Part shown: positions 55,489-64,000 of the stretch, piece by piece | How the letters are laid out: every line of letters begins with the position of its first letter | Position numbering within the stretch: the stretch's first letter is position 1 | Assembly (NCBI RefSeq): GCF_001431725.1 | Contig: NZ_CP013106.1 | Location: 3,968,001-4,032,000 of the forward strand | Direction of reading: 5' to 3' | DNA: 64,000 nt | Source: Halomonas huangheensis | GTDB taxonomy: Bacteria > Pseudomonadota > Gammaproteobacteria > Pseudomonadales > Halomonadaceae | Translations under genes and position numbers: made by a program | Notes under the pieces: generated by a model | What the model saw: the letters and a program-made list of their open reading frames with translations, nothing else | Databases searched by the model: none | Told to the model about the DNA's origin: nothing

Positions 55489-55920
55489 ATGAAAGTCAGC
55501 GAGCTGGCCCGAGCGGCCCGGGTTACCGCGGAAACGGTGCGCCACTACACCCGTGAGGGACTGCTGTTACCGACCCGCGACCCCGAAAACGGTTACCACA
55601 TCTATGCCACAGGAGATCTCGAACGCCTGTGCTTCATTCAGCGCGCCCGTCACCTCGGCTTCAGCCTCAACGAAATCGGCGAGATCCTTGAGCACGCCGA
55701 CCACGGTGACTCGCCTTGCCCACTGGTCCGCGACCTGATTGCTGCTCGTCTACCACAGATTCGCCAGCGGATTCGCGAGCTCGAAGCCCTGGCCTCACGG
55801 ATGGAACAAGCCATGGAGACCTGGCAGGAAATGCCCGATGGCGTTCCCAACGGTCATAGCCTGTGCCGCCTGATCGAGAGTGTTCCGTTACCATCGAACG
55901 AGACAAGGGAGGAAGCGTGA
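55489..55920 (+). CDS. MerR-family metal-responsive regulator
   Basis: 143 residues; ATG after AGGAG. Winged helix start [20 protein letters not shown], then a long dimerisation helix. Cysteines occur at [11 protein letters not shown] and [10 protein letters not shown] near the C-terminus; the second region is where MerR proteins bind metal, though the usual two-cysteine loop of CueR is not complete. Overlaps copA by four bases (GTGA) and is preceded by a long-spacer promoter. The linked ATPase points to copper or silver as signal; zinc, cadmium or lead remain possible because of the Cys pattern. Confidence 0.87.
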   Translation: MKVSELARAARVTAETVRHYTREGLLLPTRDPENGYHIYATGDLERLCFIQRARHLGFSLNEIGEILEHADHGDSPCPLVRDLIAARLPQIRQRIRELEALASRMEQAMETWQEMPDGVPNGHSLCRLIESVPLPSNETREEA

Positions 55921-58580
55921 ACGCACCTCAGTCCCTGACTAGATACATCCCGTCAATGAGCTGCCAGGGTTGTGTCAAACGCATGCGTGAAGCGATCCAG
56001 AGTCATGACAGCGATGCTCGGGTCGAGGGCGAGCCACAGACCCATCATCTGTACGTGGAGTCGCGTCTGGCCGGCGAGAAACTGGATGAGATCCTCTCCT
56101 CAGCCGGATACCCCAGCGAGGCCGAGCCTTCCGCCACGTCTGACTGCCCGCTACCCGATCAGGGCGACGATGGAACTGAACCGTCAGCCGATGGGCTTGA
56201 GCGTACAGATGCTGCAGACGAGACTCCTCGGAGCGAAGCATCGCCGGCAGAAGCGGAACCGAGCCAGCGCCTGGCCATCCAGGGTATGACCTGCGCCAGT
56301 TGCGTTGCCAGTGTCGAGAAGGCCTTGAATCAGGTACCCGGCGTCACCCGCGCCGAGGTCAACTTCGCCTCAAATACTGCACGAGTGCACGGCAAGGCAG
56401 ATGGCGCTGCGCTGGTCGCTGCGGTAGATGCCATCGGTTACGGTGCGGAGCCGATTGTCGATCTGCGTGAAGCCGAACGGCGTCGCGCCGAGTCCAGTCG
56501 CCACGAATATCAGCGCAAGCTGAAAGGCAGCCTGACAGCGCTGGCACTGGCGATCCCGTTGATGGTCATGATGTTCATTCACCATCCTGAGCCGGTGGGT
56601 GTCGCGCGCCTCGGTTGGGGGCTGGTGGGACTCGCGACTCTTGCGGTTCTGGCCTTCCCGGGGCGTCACTTCTTCGTCAATGCATGGAAGGCCGGGCGCC
56701 ATCGTCAGGCCAACATGGATACCCTGATCGCCATCGGTACCGGTAGTGCCTGGCTGTACTCCATGGTGGTGGTGCTTGCCGCCCCCTGGTTACCCGAGGC
56801 GGCCCGCGGCTTGTACTTCGAAGCGGCGGCAATGATTGTCGGTCTCGTGTTGCTGGGTAATGCACTGGAACTACGTGCCCGGGGCCGTACCTCGGATGCA
56901 CTGCACCGCCTGCTCGACCTGCAGAGCAGCACTGCCCGCGTAGTGCGCGATGACCGCGAGCAGGATATACCGATCGACGAGGTCCAGACTGACGAGCTGA
57001 TCCGTGTTCGGCCTGGTGAGCGCCTGCCGGTCGATGGGGAGGTCGTCGAGGGCAAGAGTTATATCGACGAGTCGATGCTGACCGGCGAGCCACTCGCCGT
57101 ATCACGCGGACCGGGTGATGATGTCAGCGCCGGCACCGTCAACGGACGTGGCTCACTGCTGTACCGTGCCACACGGGTTGGCGCCGATACCCGGCTGGGC
57201 CGGATTACCGAGCAGGTCGCCAATGCCCAGGGCTCGAAGCCGCCGATCGGCAATATGGCCGACCGCATCTCTGCGGTGTTTGTCCCCAGCGTGATGATCA
57301 TTGCCGTGCTGACTGCTCTGGCATGGTTCCACTTCGGGCCAGAGCCTCGCGTGATCCATATGCTGGTCACGGCGACGACCGTGCTGATCATCGCCTGTCC
57401 CTGTGCGCTCGGTCTGGCGACACCGCTATCGACCATGATTGGTGTCGGCAAGGCCGCCGAGCATGGGGTCTTGATTCGCTCCGGAGATGCACTGCAGACC
57501 GCCAGCCGTCTGACCACGTTGGTGGTCGACAAGACCGGCACGGTGACCGAAGGCAAGCCGCGTGTCACTGATCAGCGGCTGTTTGGTGACGACTCGGCGT
57601 CCCTGCTGAGTCTGGTACATGCTCTTGAGGGCCGTTCCGAGCACCCCCTGGCGATCGCACTGACCCAGCATATCGAAGAACAGTTGGGCGATGCGCTGGC
57701 TCAAGCCACCATCGCGGACTTCACCAGTGTCACCGGGCGTGGCGTACGTGCTCAGGATGACCAGGGCCGAGAGTTGGCACTGGGCAATGCTCAGTTGGTG
57801 AATGATGTAGGTGCCAGTCTGGACGCTCTGGGTGATGAACGAGATAGCTGGATCAATCAGGCACGTACCGTGGTCTACTTCACCATCGACAGCCAGCTGA
57901 CAGCGAGCTTTGCCATCGAGGACCCGCTGCGACATGACAGCATCGATGCGATTGCCAGGCTGCGCCGGGATGGACTCAAGGTGGTGATGTTGACCGGTGA
58001 CAATACGACCACAGCCAATGCCATCGCCAGCCAGGTAGGCATCGATGAGGTGCGTGCCGAATTGACTCCGGATGACAAGCACGCCGAGATCGAACGTCTG
58101 CAGCGCCAGGGCGAAGTGGTCGGCATGGTCGGCGATGGCATAAATGATGCTCCCGCCCTCGCCCAGGCCGATGTCGGCTTCGCCATCGGGCAAGGAACCG
58201 ATGTTGCCATCGAAAGCGCTGGGATCACGCTGATGCGCTCATCGCTTCACGGCATCGTCGACGCTATCGAGATCAGCCGTGCGACCCTCGGCAATATCAA
58301 GCAGAATCTGTGGGGCGCGCTGGGTTACAACACGCTGTGTATTCCCATCGCTGCCGGCGTACTTTACCCACTGACTGGCACGCTGCTGTCGCCGATGATC
58401 GCCGGTGCCGCCATGTCACTGTCGTCGATCACGGTGGTCAGTAATGCCAACCGCCTGCGCCTGTTCAAGGTTTCGCAGCCATCGACACAGGAAGCCTCGA
58501 CACCAGCATCAGAGACACAGACCTCAACGACGCGGACCTCAACGACACGGACCTCAACAACACAGGAGGAACGGACATGA
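55917..58580 (+). CDS. copA: Copper-translocating P1B-type ATPase
   Basis: 887 residues in the inner membrane; exports Cu(I). Two N-terminal metal domains: [10 protein letters not shown] near residue 14 (degenerate domain) and [14 protein letters not shown] near 124. Eight membrane helices, with the channel motif CPC in [13 protein letters not shown], the TGE loop [10 protein letters not shown], the phosphorylation site DKTGT, the SEHPLA motif and [11 protein letters not shown]. The final helices have YNTLC and MSLSS, both Cu(I)-specific. GTG start overlaps merR and has GGGAGGAAG. The C-terminus carries a Thr-rich 15-nt tandem repeat of no known role. Confidence 0.95.
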   Translation: MNAPQSLTRYIPSMSCQGCVKRMREAIQSHDSDARVEGEPQTHHLYVESRLAGEKLDEILSSAGYPSEAEPSATSDCPLPDQGDDGTEPSADGLERTDAADETPRSEASPAEAEPSQRLAIQGMTCASCVASVEKALNQVPGVTRAEVNFASNTARVHGKADGAALVAAVDAIGYGAEPIVDLREAERRRAESSRHEYQRKLKGSLTALALAIPLMVMMFIHHPEPVGVARLGWGLVGLATLAVLAFPGRHFFVNAWKAGRHRQANMDTLIAIGTGSAWLYSMVVVLAAPWLPEAARGLYFEAAAMIVGLVLLGNALELRARGRTSDALHRLLDLQSSTARVVRDDREQDIPIDEVQTDELIRVRPGERLPVDGEVVEGKSYIDESMLTGEPLAVSRGPGDDVSAGTVNGRGSLLYRATRVGADTRLGRITEQVANAQGSKPPIGNMADRISAVFVPSVMIIAVLTALAWFHFGPEPRVIHMLVTATTVLIIACPCALGLATPLSTMIGVGKAAEHGVLIRSGDALQTASRLTTLVVDKTGTVTEGKPRVTDQRLFGDDSASLLSLVHALEGRSEHPLAIALTQHIEEQLGDALAQATIADFTSVTGRGVRAQDDQGRELALGNAQLVNDVGASLDALGDERDSWINQARTVVYFTIDSQLTASFAIEDPLRHDSIDAIARLRRDGLKVVMLTGDNTTTANAIASQVGIDEVRAELTPDDKHAEIERLQRQGEVVGMVGDGINDAPALAQADVGFAIGQGTDVAIESAGITLMRSSLHGIVDAIEISRATLGNIKQNLWGALGYNTLCIPIAAGVLYPLTGTLLSPMIAGAAMSLSSITVVSNANRLRLFKVSQPSTQEASTPASETQTSTTRTSTTRTSTTQEERT
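58521..58565 (+). repeat. 15-nt in-frame tandem repeat at the copA 3' end
   Basis: Three units ACCTCAACGACGCGG, ACCTCAACGACACGG and ACCTCAACAACACAG encode [10 protein letters not shown] and TSTTQ at the very C-terminus of CopA. Confidence 0.95.
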
Positions 58581-58648
58581 GTATTCTGGTGACAGTGGTC
58601 GGTCTCGGTCTGATCGGTTTGATCATCTGGTGGTTCTGGCTGGGCTGA
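58577..58648 (+). CDS. 23-residue membrane peptide translated with copA
   Basis: A tiny reading frame, too short for usual gene calling. ATG overlaps the copA stop (ATGA) and has AGGAGG at seven bases. It encodes a single hydrophobic helix, [20 protein letters not shown] followed by WLG. Overlapping start, strong ribosome site and a clean membrane helix argue that it is real. It may stabilise or tune the ATPase, like other small membrane subunits of P-type ATPases (for example KdpF); that role is inferred. Confidence 0.7.
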   Translation: MSILVTVVGLGLIGLIIWWFWLG

Positions 58649-58668
58649 CCTCAAGTTCTGCCGGTGAC

Positions 58669-58710
58669 GCTCCCGGGTCTATGCTCCCAGGTCTATGCTC
58701 TCGGGTCTAC
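58669..58710. repeat. 14-nt tandem repeat (3 units) after copA
   Basis: GCTCCCGGGTCTAT, GCTCCCAGGTCTAT and GCTCTCGGGTCTAC stand head to tail, followed by decayed copies to about 58735. It fills most of the gap before the VOC gene. Confidence 0.9.
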
Positions 58711-58763
58711 GCTACAGGTATGCTGAAGCTATGCTTAAGGAAAGTCATTGCCGGGAGCCTCAG

Positions 58764-59180
58764 ATGCCGCATCTCAACGCCGTCCTCGAAACCGCACTTT
58801 ATGTGCGCGACATGACCAGAGCCCGGGCCTTTTTCGAGGAAGTACTGGAGCTGAGGCCCTCTACTGCGGACCATCGGATGACCGCCTACGCGGTAGGCCC
58901 GAGCGTCCTGCTGCTGTTCATGGAGGGGGGAACCACGGAAACCGTGCAGCTTCCTGATAATCGCGGCAGCATTCCACCGCATGATGGAAATGGCCCTGTG
59001 CATATGGCGTTTGCCATCGCTCCGGAAGACCTCGAGCCATGGGAGCGCCGCCTGAATGCCCACGGCGTGAAGATCGAGGGTCGCACTCATTGGCCAAGAG
59101 GCGGAGAAAGCCTTTATCTGCGGGACCCGGATGACCATCTACTGGAGTTGGCGACGCCTGGAATCTGGCCCAATTACTGA
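58764..59180 (+). CDS. VOC-family (glyoxalase/bleomycin resistance-like) protein
   Basis: 138 residues in two beta-alpha-beta-beta-beta units. The first begins LETALYVRDMTRARAFFEEV and the second PVHMAFAIAPEDLEPWERRL, ending with LRDPDDHLLELATPG; metal-ligand positions are plausibly the His of PVHMAF and the Glu of LLELA. ATG at 58764 with GGGAG. Could be a dioxygenase, a glyoxalase I-like enzyme or a resistance protein; the family does not allow a closer call. Confidence 0.85.
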   Translation: MPHLNAVLETALYVRDMTRARAFFEEVLELRPSTADHRMTAYAVGPSVLLLFMEGGTTETVQLPDNRGSIPPHDGNGPVHMAFAIAPEDLEPWERRLNAHGVKIEGRTHWPRGGESLYLRDPDDHLLELATPGIWPNY

Positions 59181-59220
59181 CGGCGCAACTCACCCGGAAG
59201 CGACAGCGACATCAGAAACA

Positions 59221-59249
59221 ACAATGGGCAGCGTTATGCTGCCCATTGT
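59221..59249. terminator. Hairpin between VOC gene and GlsB-like gene
   Basis: ACAATGGGCAGC (59221-59232) pairs with GCTGCCCATTGT (59238-59249), a perfect 12-bp stem with loop GTTAT, placed between convergent genes. Confidence 0.75.
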
Positions 59250-59280
59250 GCGTCGATCCATCGCGGTCAGGAGACTTCGA

Positions 59281-59532
59281 TCAACCCTTGACCTTGCGGT
59301 AGATGAACAACAGTACCAGAGCACCCACCACCGCAGTCACAATACTGCCGATGCTGATCTCGGAGACCGGTCCACCGATTCCCACGAGACTCCCCAGGAA
59401 ACCGCCGACAAAAGCACCGGCGATACCAATCAGGGTAGTGATGATAAAACCACCCGGATCTCTACCCGGCATGATCCACTTGGCCAGGATACCCGCGATA
59501 AGACCCAGAATAATCCACGAAAAAATGCCCAT
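59281..59532 (-). CDS. GlsB/YeaQ/YmgE-family small membrane protein
   Basis: 83 residues with three hydrophobic helices and the family glycine pattern (IILGLIAGILAKWIMPGRDP, ITTLIGIAGAFVGGFLG). Known as stress-associated inner-membrane proteins of unknown mechanism. Ribosome site AGGAGG. Single gene. Confidence 0.92.
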   Translation of the reverse strand: MGIFSWIILGLIAGILAKWIMPGRDPGGFIITTLIGIAGAFVGGFLGSLVGIGGPVSEISIGSIVTAVVGALVLLFIYRKVKG

Positions 59533-59681
59533 AACTCCTCCTTGTTCAGGTACTGAATATCAGCTCACAACCTTTCCCGTACCACATTAGCACATCATAC
59601 TGACGTTGCTCTGTCAGTAAACGGTGGCCCAGTAGGTAGGAAAGGACACTTGTAACTTGTGACCATGGTCCATCAGTGCAT

Positions 59682-61454
59682 TCACAGGGGGTGCGCATGC
59701 TCGATCATCAACTGCAGGGATTCACGGCCGCGGAAGCGATTGCGATTGAGCTTGTAGGCGCAGTGCACCATGTCACCTTCACTGAACGGTGGCACATCGC
59801 CGGGCTTGATGGCACGAAACCAGATCGCTTTCCAGCTCTGACGCTGCAATGAAAGCTCCATCATCAGGTGGCTGCCATCGCCAACCGGGCGGACACGCTC
59901 GATCAGGAACTGACCGGCAAACAACGGGGCATCGAATTCACGCCCGTAGGGGCCCAGGGCGTCGATTTCATCGAGGGTAGCCAGTTGCAGCTGATGGCCC
60001 TGGAGCTCGCCATCGGTGAACAATCGGGGCACCAGCTCCATGCCCCGTAGCTGCTCGCTGACCGCCTGGATCAGTGCCGTTCGGAACTCATCCAGACGCT
60101 CGTGGGGCACACCAACACCCGCGGCACCGCGGTGGCCGCCAAAACGCGGCAATGACTCAGGAGCCAACTCATAAGCGCGCTGCAATGCTTCGCGCAGATG
60201 GAGCGCTTCGATGGAACGCCCGGACCCCGTCAGCATCCCCGCCTCGGCGGCGGGGGTGAGCACTACCGTCGGGCGACCATAGGACTGCACCAACCGCGAT
60301 GCGACGATTCCCTGAACGCCGGGGTGGCCATCTTCGAGATAAACGATGATGATCGGCTCATCTGCCGCCAGGGCAGTACTGGCCAGTGCACGCGCCTGTT
60401 CTGCCATGTCCGCTTCGATGGCCTTGCGCGACTGATTATCGTCATCCAACACCTGAAGGTGGCGCTGGGCAACGCCATCGTCGGTGGCCAGCATGAAATG
60501 CAGTGCCGCATAGGGATCATCCAGACGTGAACGAGCGTTGATACGTGGCCCCATCTGAAAGCCGAGCGTCTCCGCGTTGAAAGGCACGCTATCTTCGCCG
60601 AGGCGTTCAGCCATGGCCCGCCAGCAGGGCTCATTCATGCGATTGATCAGGTTCAAGCCATGACGCACTACCGCGCGGTTGATGGCGCTGGCCCCCAGCG
60701 ATACACAATCAGCGACGGTGCCCAACGCAACATAGGACAGCCAGGCCGACAGTTTGGGTACCGAGCTCGGCAGTATGCCCATCTCCACCAGTGTGCTGCG
60801 TGTCAACGACATCAGCAGCCATGCCACCATACAGCCAGCGATGGTAGCGTCAGGATAGTCACAGTCACTGCGAGTCGGGTTTACCGTGGCATACGCCGAT
60901 GGCGGTGGTCCTTCTATCGGCAAGGCATGGTGGTCACTGACCACGACATCGATGCCCGCCTCACGCAAGCGGGCAATTCGCAGCTCATCAGACGAGCCAC
61001 AGTCAGCCGTAATCACCAGGCTGGGTCGTGGTGACAACTTCAAGGTACGCTCAACCAGCGGCAGACTGATGCCGTAACCATCGTGAATACGATGGCCGAT
61101 CAGACTATGCAGCCGTTGCTCCGGAACACCGAACAATTCATTCAGGGTGCGACGGATCACGACGTGGGAGGTGATGCCATCCACATCGTAGTCGGTGAGA
61201 ATGCCGATATGCTCACCTTCGGCCACCGCCTGGGCGATACGCTCGGCAGCTCGTGGCCCATCGGCCAGCAGGCCAGGATGCGCCAGATGCTTGAGCGCTG
61301 GATCAATCAGTGGCTCGACTTCACCCTCGTACTGCGCCAGACGACCCGCCAGAATCCGCGCCTGCAACTCCGACAGCCCTGCTGCTACGCCACGTTGGTA
61401 GAGCAGCTCGTTAACTTCACGAGCAAGGATCAGCGGGGATAACGCCTGGGACAT
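59682..61454 (-). CDS. recJ: Single-stranded-DNA exonuclease RecJ
   Basis: 590 residues. DHH phosphoesterase motifs: TDYDVDGITS, ITADCGSSDE, VVSDHHALP, and the DHHA1/OB parts with GGHRGAAGVGVP. Degrades single-stranded DNA 5' to 3' in recombination and mismatch repair. The frame is open upstream to 61562, but that stretch translates an intergenic repeat; ATG 61454 starts MSQALSPLILAREV, where family similarity begins. Ribosome site is weak. Confidence 0.95.
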   Translation of the reverse strand: MSQALSPLILAREVNELLYQRGVAAGLSELQARILAGRLAQYEGEVEPLIDPALKHLAHPGLLADGPRAAERIAQAVAEGEHIGILTDYDVDGITSHVVIRRTLNELFGVPEQRLHSLIGHRIHDGYGISLPLVERTLKLSPRPSLVITADCGSSDELRIARLREAGIDVVVSDHHALPIEGPPPSAYATVNPTRSDCDYPDATIAGCMVAWLLMSLTRSTLVEMGILPSSVPKLSAWLSYVALGTVADCVSLGASAINRAVVRHGLNLINRMNEPCWRAMAERLGEDSVPFNAETLGFQMGPRINARSRLDDPYAALHFMLATDDGVAQRHLQVLDDDNQSRKAIEADMAEQARALASTALAADEPIIIVYLEDGHPGVQGIVASRLVQSYGRPTVVLTPAAEAGMLTGSGRSIEALHLREALQRAYELAPESLPRFGGHRGAAGVGVPHERLDEFRTALIQAVSEQLRGMELVPRLFTDGELQGHQLQLATLDEIDALGPYGREFDAPLFAGQFLIERVRPVGDGSHLMMELSLQRQSWKAIWFRAIKPGDVPPFSEGDMVHCAYKLNRNRFRGRESLQLMIEHAHPL

Positions 61455-61474
61455 GGGGTTCACACTAGAGGAAA

Positions 61475-61545
61475 GAAGGAAGACATAAGAATCAAGGTGC
61501 AAGAAGGAAGAAGGAAGAAGGAAGACATGAGAATCAAGGTGCAGG
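61475..61545. repeat. 29-nt direct repeat within a GGAAGA tract upstream of recJ
   Basis: Two copies of a 29-nt sequence, 61475-61503 and 61517-61545, differing at two positions; each ends in AATCAAGGTGCA. A GAAGGAAGAAGGAAGAA run lies between them, and ATTTCTTACCTCTT at 61561-61574 also occurs at 16671. Related to the 11438 tract. Confidence 0.85.
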
Positions 61546-61624
61546 AAAGAAACGGTCAGCATTTCTTACCTCTTCCCTCTTTCTTTCCCCCTCCTCTCCT
61601 TCGTGCGGCCTGGCCGCGCGCGGG

Positions 61625-62242
61625 TCAGGTTACCGGCAGCATCACATGGGCCTGATAGCCTTCGCGTTGGGTCAGGCGCTCATACCATGCGTGAAGGTGG
61701 GGTAGCTCCGGGCGTTCGATATCCATGTTGAACCAGGCGTAGGCATAGCAGCCCACGGGAATATCGCCTATACCGAACTCGTCTCCGGACAGCCACGGTT
61801 GTTGCGACAGCACTCGGTCGACCACCGCCAGTTTCTCGCCGGTAATCTTCAAGCCTCGAGCCATGGCCGCGTGATCGCGAGTTTCCTCGGTCATGCGCAC
61901 CTTGTTCCAGAACAGTTCTCGGAACGGGAACGACAGGGTCGAGAGCGCCCAGTCCATCCACATATCACAACGCGCGATGCTCGCAGGGTTCTGGGTAGCC
62001 AAGCTGCCGGGAGCCTTGCTGGCGACCAGATAACGCACGATGGCATTGGATTCCCATACCATCAGTTCGCCATCTTCCAACACCGGGATCAGCGCATTGG
62101 GGTTGCGAGCACGAAACTCGTCGTTGTCGAGACCACCGAAGGGACCGCCCATGTCCACGCGCTCGAGAGCAATGCCAAGCTCCTGGGCACACCACATGAC
62201 CTTCTTGACGTTGACCGAGTTGCTACGACCCAATAGACGCAT
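61625..62242 (-). CDS. Glutathione S-transferase family protein
   Basis: 205 residues. N-terminal thioredoxin-like domain with the Ser-containing start RLLGRSNSVNVKKVMW, the cis-proline in ALIPVLEDG and the glutathione-binding pair WESNAIVRYL; C-terminal all-helical domain with the N-capping aspartate in FGIGDIPVG. ATG after GAGGGGAA. Single gene. Detoxification or oxidative-stress role; substrate unknown. Confidence 0.9.
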   Translation of the reverse strand: MRLLGRSNSVNVKKVMWCAQELGIALERVDMGGPFGGLDNDEFRARNPNALIPVLEDGELMVWESNAIVRYLVASKAPGSLATQNPASIARCDMWMDWALSTLSFPFRELFWNKVRMTEETRDHAAMARGLKITGEKLAVVDRVLSQQPWLSGDEFGIGDIPVGCYAYAWFNMDIERPELPHLHAWYERLTQREGYQAHVMLPVT

Positions 62243-62322
62243 CGAATATTCCCCTCAGAACAGGTTGTCACCAAACAGAAAGTCAGCGGTCCGACGGCTA
62301 CCGCCGTTCAACAGACAAGCAA

Positions 62323-62350
62323 CGCCGCCGTGACCAGTGCCACGGCGGCG
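62323..62350 (-). terminator. Terminator of the hom-thrC operon
   Basis: CGCCGCCGTG (62323-62332) pairs with CACGGCGGCG (62341-62350), a 10-bp stem with an 8-base loop, just after the thrC stop. On the minus strand it is followed by TTGCTTGTCTG, moderately T-rich. Confidence 0.75.
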
Positions 62351-62358
62351 CCAGGGCC

Positions 62359-63750
62359 TCAGCCGCGACGATGACTGGCAACGAAGTCCTGAACCGCTTC
62401 CAGCTCCGCTGGCAGGACGCTATAGCGTTCTTCACGCTCCAGCAGATCGTCCATGTGCGGTGGCAATGGCACGCCAGGGAAGCCCGCTTTAACCACCGCC
62501 TCGGCGAACTTGGCCGGGTGCGCAGTCGCCAGCGTAATCACTGGTGTGCTCGCATCGATACGCTCACGCTCCGCGGCACGATAACCGGTCGCGGTATGCG
62601 GATCGAGGATCTCATGGGTGCGATGGTGCGCCTCGCGGATCACCTCGAGGATGGTGGCATCGTCGACGCTGTGGCTGGCAAACCTGGCGCGCAGACGTTC
62701 CAGCGGTGCATCCGCCAGTGCAGCGGGCTGCTGTTGGAAGCGCGTCAGCAGATCAGACACCGCCTGACCGTCACGTTCATAGGCTTCGAACAGCAGGCGC
62801 TCGAAGTTGGACGACACCACGATATCCATCGACGGTGCCAGAGTTGCCAGCAGCTCGCGCTTCGAGAAGTCGTTGTCCGCCAGGGTACGATGCAGGATGT
62901 CGTTGGCGTTGGTGGCAATGATGAACTGCTTGACCGGCAACCCCATGCGATAAGCCACATAGCCGGCAAAGACATTGCCGAAGTTGGCCGACGGCACGCA
63001 GAAGCTGACCTCACGCTGGGGAGCGCCCACCGCCACGGCAGAAGCCACGTAGTAGACCACCTGAGCCATGATCCGCGCCCAGTTGATCGAGTTGACCGCG
63101 ACCAGACGTGTACCGTTGAGGAAGTCCTGGTTGGCGAAGCTGGCCTTGACCATCGCCTGGGCGTCATCGAAGTTGCCCTCGATGGCGATATTGAACACGT
63201 TGTCGGCCAGCACCGTGGTCATCTGACGACGCTGTACTTCCGACACCCGGTTGTGCGGGTGCAGGATAAAGATATCGAGGTTATCGCAATGACGGCAGCC
63301 TTCGATGGCGGCAGACCCGGTGTCGCCGGAGGTCGCGCCCATGATCACCGCACGCTCGCCACGCTTCTTGAGGAAGTGATCGAGAATGCGTCCCAGCAGC
63401 TGCAGTGCGACATCCTTGAAGGCCAGGGTCGGGCCATGGAACAGCTCGAGCAGGAAATGGTTGGCATCGAGCTGGTTGAGCGGCACCACGGCGTCATGGC
63501 TGAAAGTCGCGTAGGCATCGCGTACCAGGCCACGGAAGGTGTCGTCGTCGATCTCGCCGCCGACGAAGGGCTTCATGACCCGAAAGGCGATTTCCGCATA
63601 GGAGAGCCCGGCCATATCGGCCAGCTCCTGCGTCGACAGCTCGGGAAAGGATTCCGGCACATACAGGCCACCATCGGCGGCCATACCGGTCAGAACCACA
63701 TCCTCGAAGGACAGTGCGGGCGCCTGCCCGCGAGTGCTGATATAGCGCAT
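62359..63750 (-). CDS. thrC: Threonine synthase
   Basis: 463 residues; converts O-phosphohomoserine to threonine with PLP. The PLP lysine is in HGPTLAFKDVALQ; the phosphate-binding loop is ATSGDTGSAAIEG. ATG 63750 (after GAGGAA) begins MRYISTRGQAPALSFEDVVL, the standard start; an ATG at 63765 is less likely. Four bases downstream of hom. The 502-codon open frame on the other strand is a shadow. Confidence 0.97.
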   Translation of the reverse strand: MRYISTRGQAPALSFEDVVLTGMAADGGLYVPESFPELSTQELADMAGLSYAEIAFRVMKPFVGGEIDDDTFRGLVRDAYATFSHDAVVPLNQLDANHFLLELFHGPTLAFKDVALQLLGRILDHFLKKRGERAVIMGATSGDTGSAAIEGCRHCDNLDIFILHPHNRVSEVQRRQMTTVLADNVFNIAIEGNFDDAQAMVKASFANQDFLNGTRLVAVNSINWARIMAQVVYYVASAVAVGAPQREVSFCVPSANFGNVFAGYVAYRMGLPVKQFIIATNANDILHRTLADNDFSKRELLATLAPSMDIVVSSNFERLLFEAYERDGQAVSDLLTRFQQQPAALADAPLERLRARFASHSVDDATILEVIREAHHRTHEILDPHTATGYRAAERERIDASTPVITLATAHPAKFAEAVVKAGFPGVPLPPHMDDLLEREERYSVLPAELEAVQDFVASHRRG

Positions 63751-63754
63751 CGGT

Positions 63755-64000
63755 TTATTCCTCATCGAGGCTTTCGACGCGGATACGGGTCACCGAACCT
63801 GCAATATCCGCCAGCGATTCGATACGACGGATCGCCTCGTTCATGTTGCGTTCCAAGGTGCGATGCGTCATCAGGATGATCGGCACCAGCTCACCTTCGG
63901 TGGCTTCCTTCTGGATCAGCGCCTCGATGGAGATGCCTTCCTCGGAAAGGATGGTCGCCACGCGTGCCAGCACACCGGGACGATCCACGGCCAGCAGACG
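63755..64000 (-). CDS. hom: Homoserine dehydrogenase, C-terminal ACT domain (partial)
   Basis: The last 81 codons; the gene continues beyond the window edge. The part seen is the regulatory ACT domain (VDRPGVLARVATILSEEGIS, then IILMTHRTLERNMNEAI) that binds threonine for feedback control. The position upstream of thrC, four bases away, is the usual gammaproteobacterial arrangement. An apparent start in the sequence is only an internal GTG. Confidence 0.93.
   Translation of the reverse strand, partial: RLLAVDRPGVLARVATILSEEGISIEALIQKEATEGELVPIILMTHRTLERNMNEAIRRIESLADIAGSVTRIRVESLDEE

Noticed and set aside
61455..61562. N-terminal extension of RecJ
   Set aside because: The extra residues are a translation of the 29-nt direct repeat; RecJ similarity begins at the ATG at 61454.
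62371..63879. 502-codon plus-strand open frame
   Set aside because: Antisense to thrC and hom; histidine- and arginine-rich without recognisable motifs.

Overview
The window looks like a chromosomal piece of a GC-rich gammaproteobacterium of the Halomonas type. The hom-thrC-recJ neighbourhood is the usual gammaproteobacterial arrangement. The TRAP and ABC uptake genes, polyol operon, pobA and carbonic anhydrase/SulP pair fit a free-living, nutritionally versatile halophile. The organism is an inference from gene content and cannot be proved from the sequence alone. I saw no rRNA, tRNA, CRISPR array, integrase or transposase.

Layout. 1-12.5 kb (minus strand): a partial amidase, then a complete polyol (mannitol/sorbitol/arabitol) operon read right to left: SorC-type regulator, ABC importer smoE-F-G-K, HAD phosphatase, SDR polyol dehydrogenase, P-loop sugar kinase, mannitol 2-dehydrogenase and xylulokinase. 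13-17.4 kb: a PhoP/PhoQ-like two-component system with three PepSY proteins and a small membrane protein. The two plus-strand PepSY genes share a 39-nt promoter element with an 11-nt-spaced direct repeat.

17.6-42 kb: the most striking region. A 2466-residue LysM protein with internal repeats is followed by a nearly complete non-flagellar type III secretion system (T3SS): sctD, X-like, Y-like, V, then C1, I, J, K, L, N, O, Q, R, S, T, U. The gene order resembles the rhizobial T3SS. Its outer-membrane part looks borrowed from Tad pili: a CpaC/RcpA-type secretin, a CpaD-like lipoprotein and a TadD-like TPR lipoprotein, with the N-terminal secretin domain encoded separately (sctC1). SctU lacks the NPTH self-cleavage motif, and no SctP, translocator or certain needle gene is visible. 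The giant protein is the obvious candidate substrate or partner.

42-64 kb: ordinary accessory and core genes. These are beta-carbonic anhydrase plus a SulP transporter (probable bicarbonate uptake), a voltage-gated-type potassium channel, pobA/pobR for 4-hydroxybenzoate, a TRAP transporter, a PqqU/YncD-like TonB receptor and a FadL-like porin. A merR-copA metal efflux operon follows, with a textbook long-spacer MerR promoter and a 23-residue membrane peptide. Then come a VOC protein, a GlsB/YeaQ-like membrane protein, recJ, a glutathione S-transferase, thrC and the end of hom. Short tandem repeats recur throughout: 11- or 14-nt units between genes, and 15- or 18-nt units inside or at the edges of genes.
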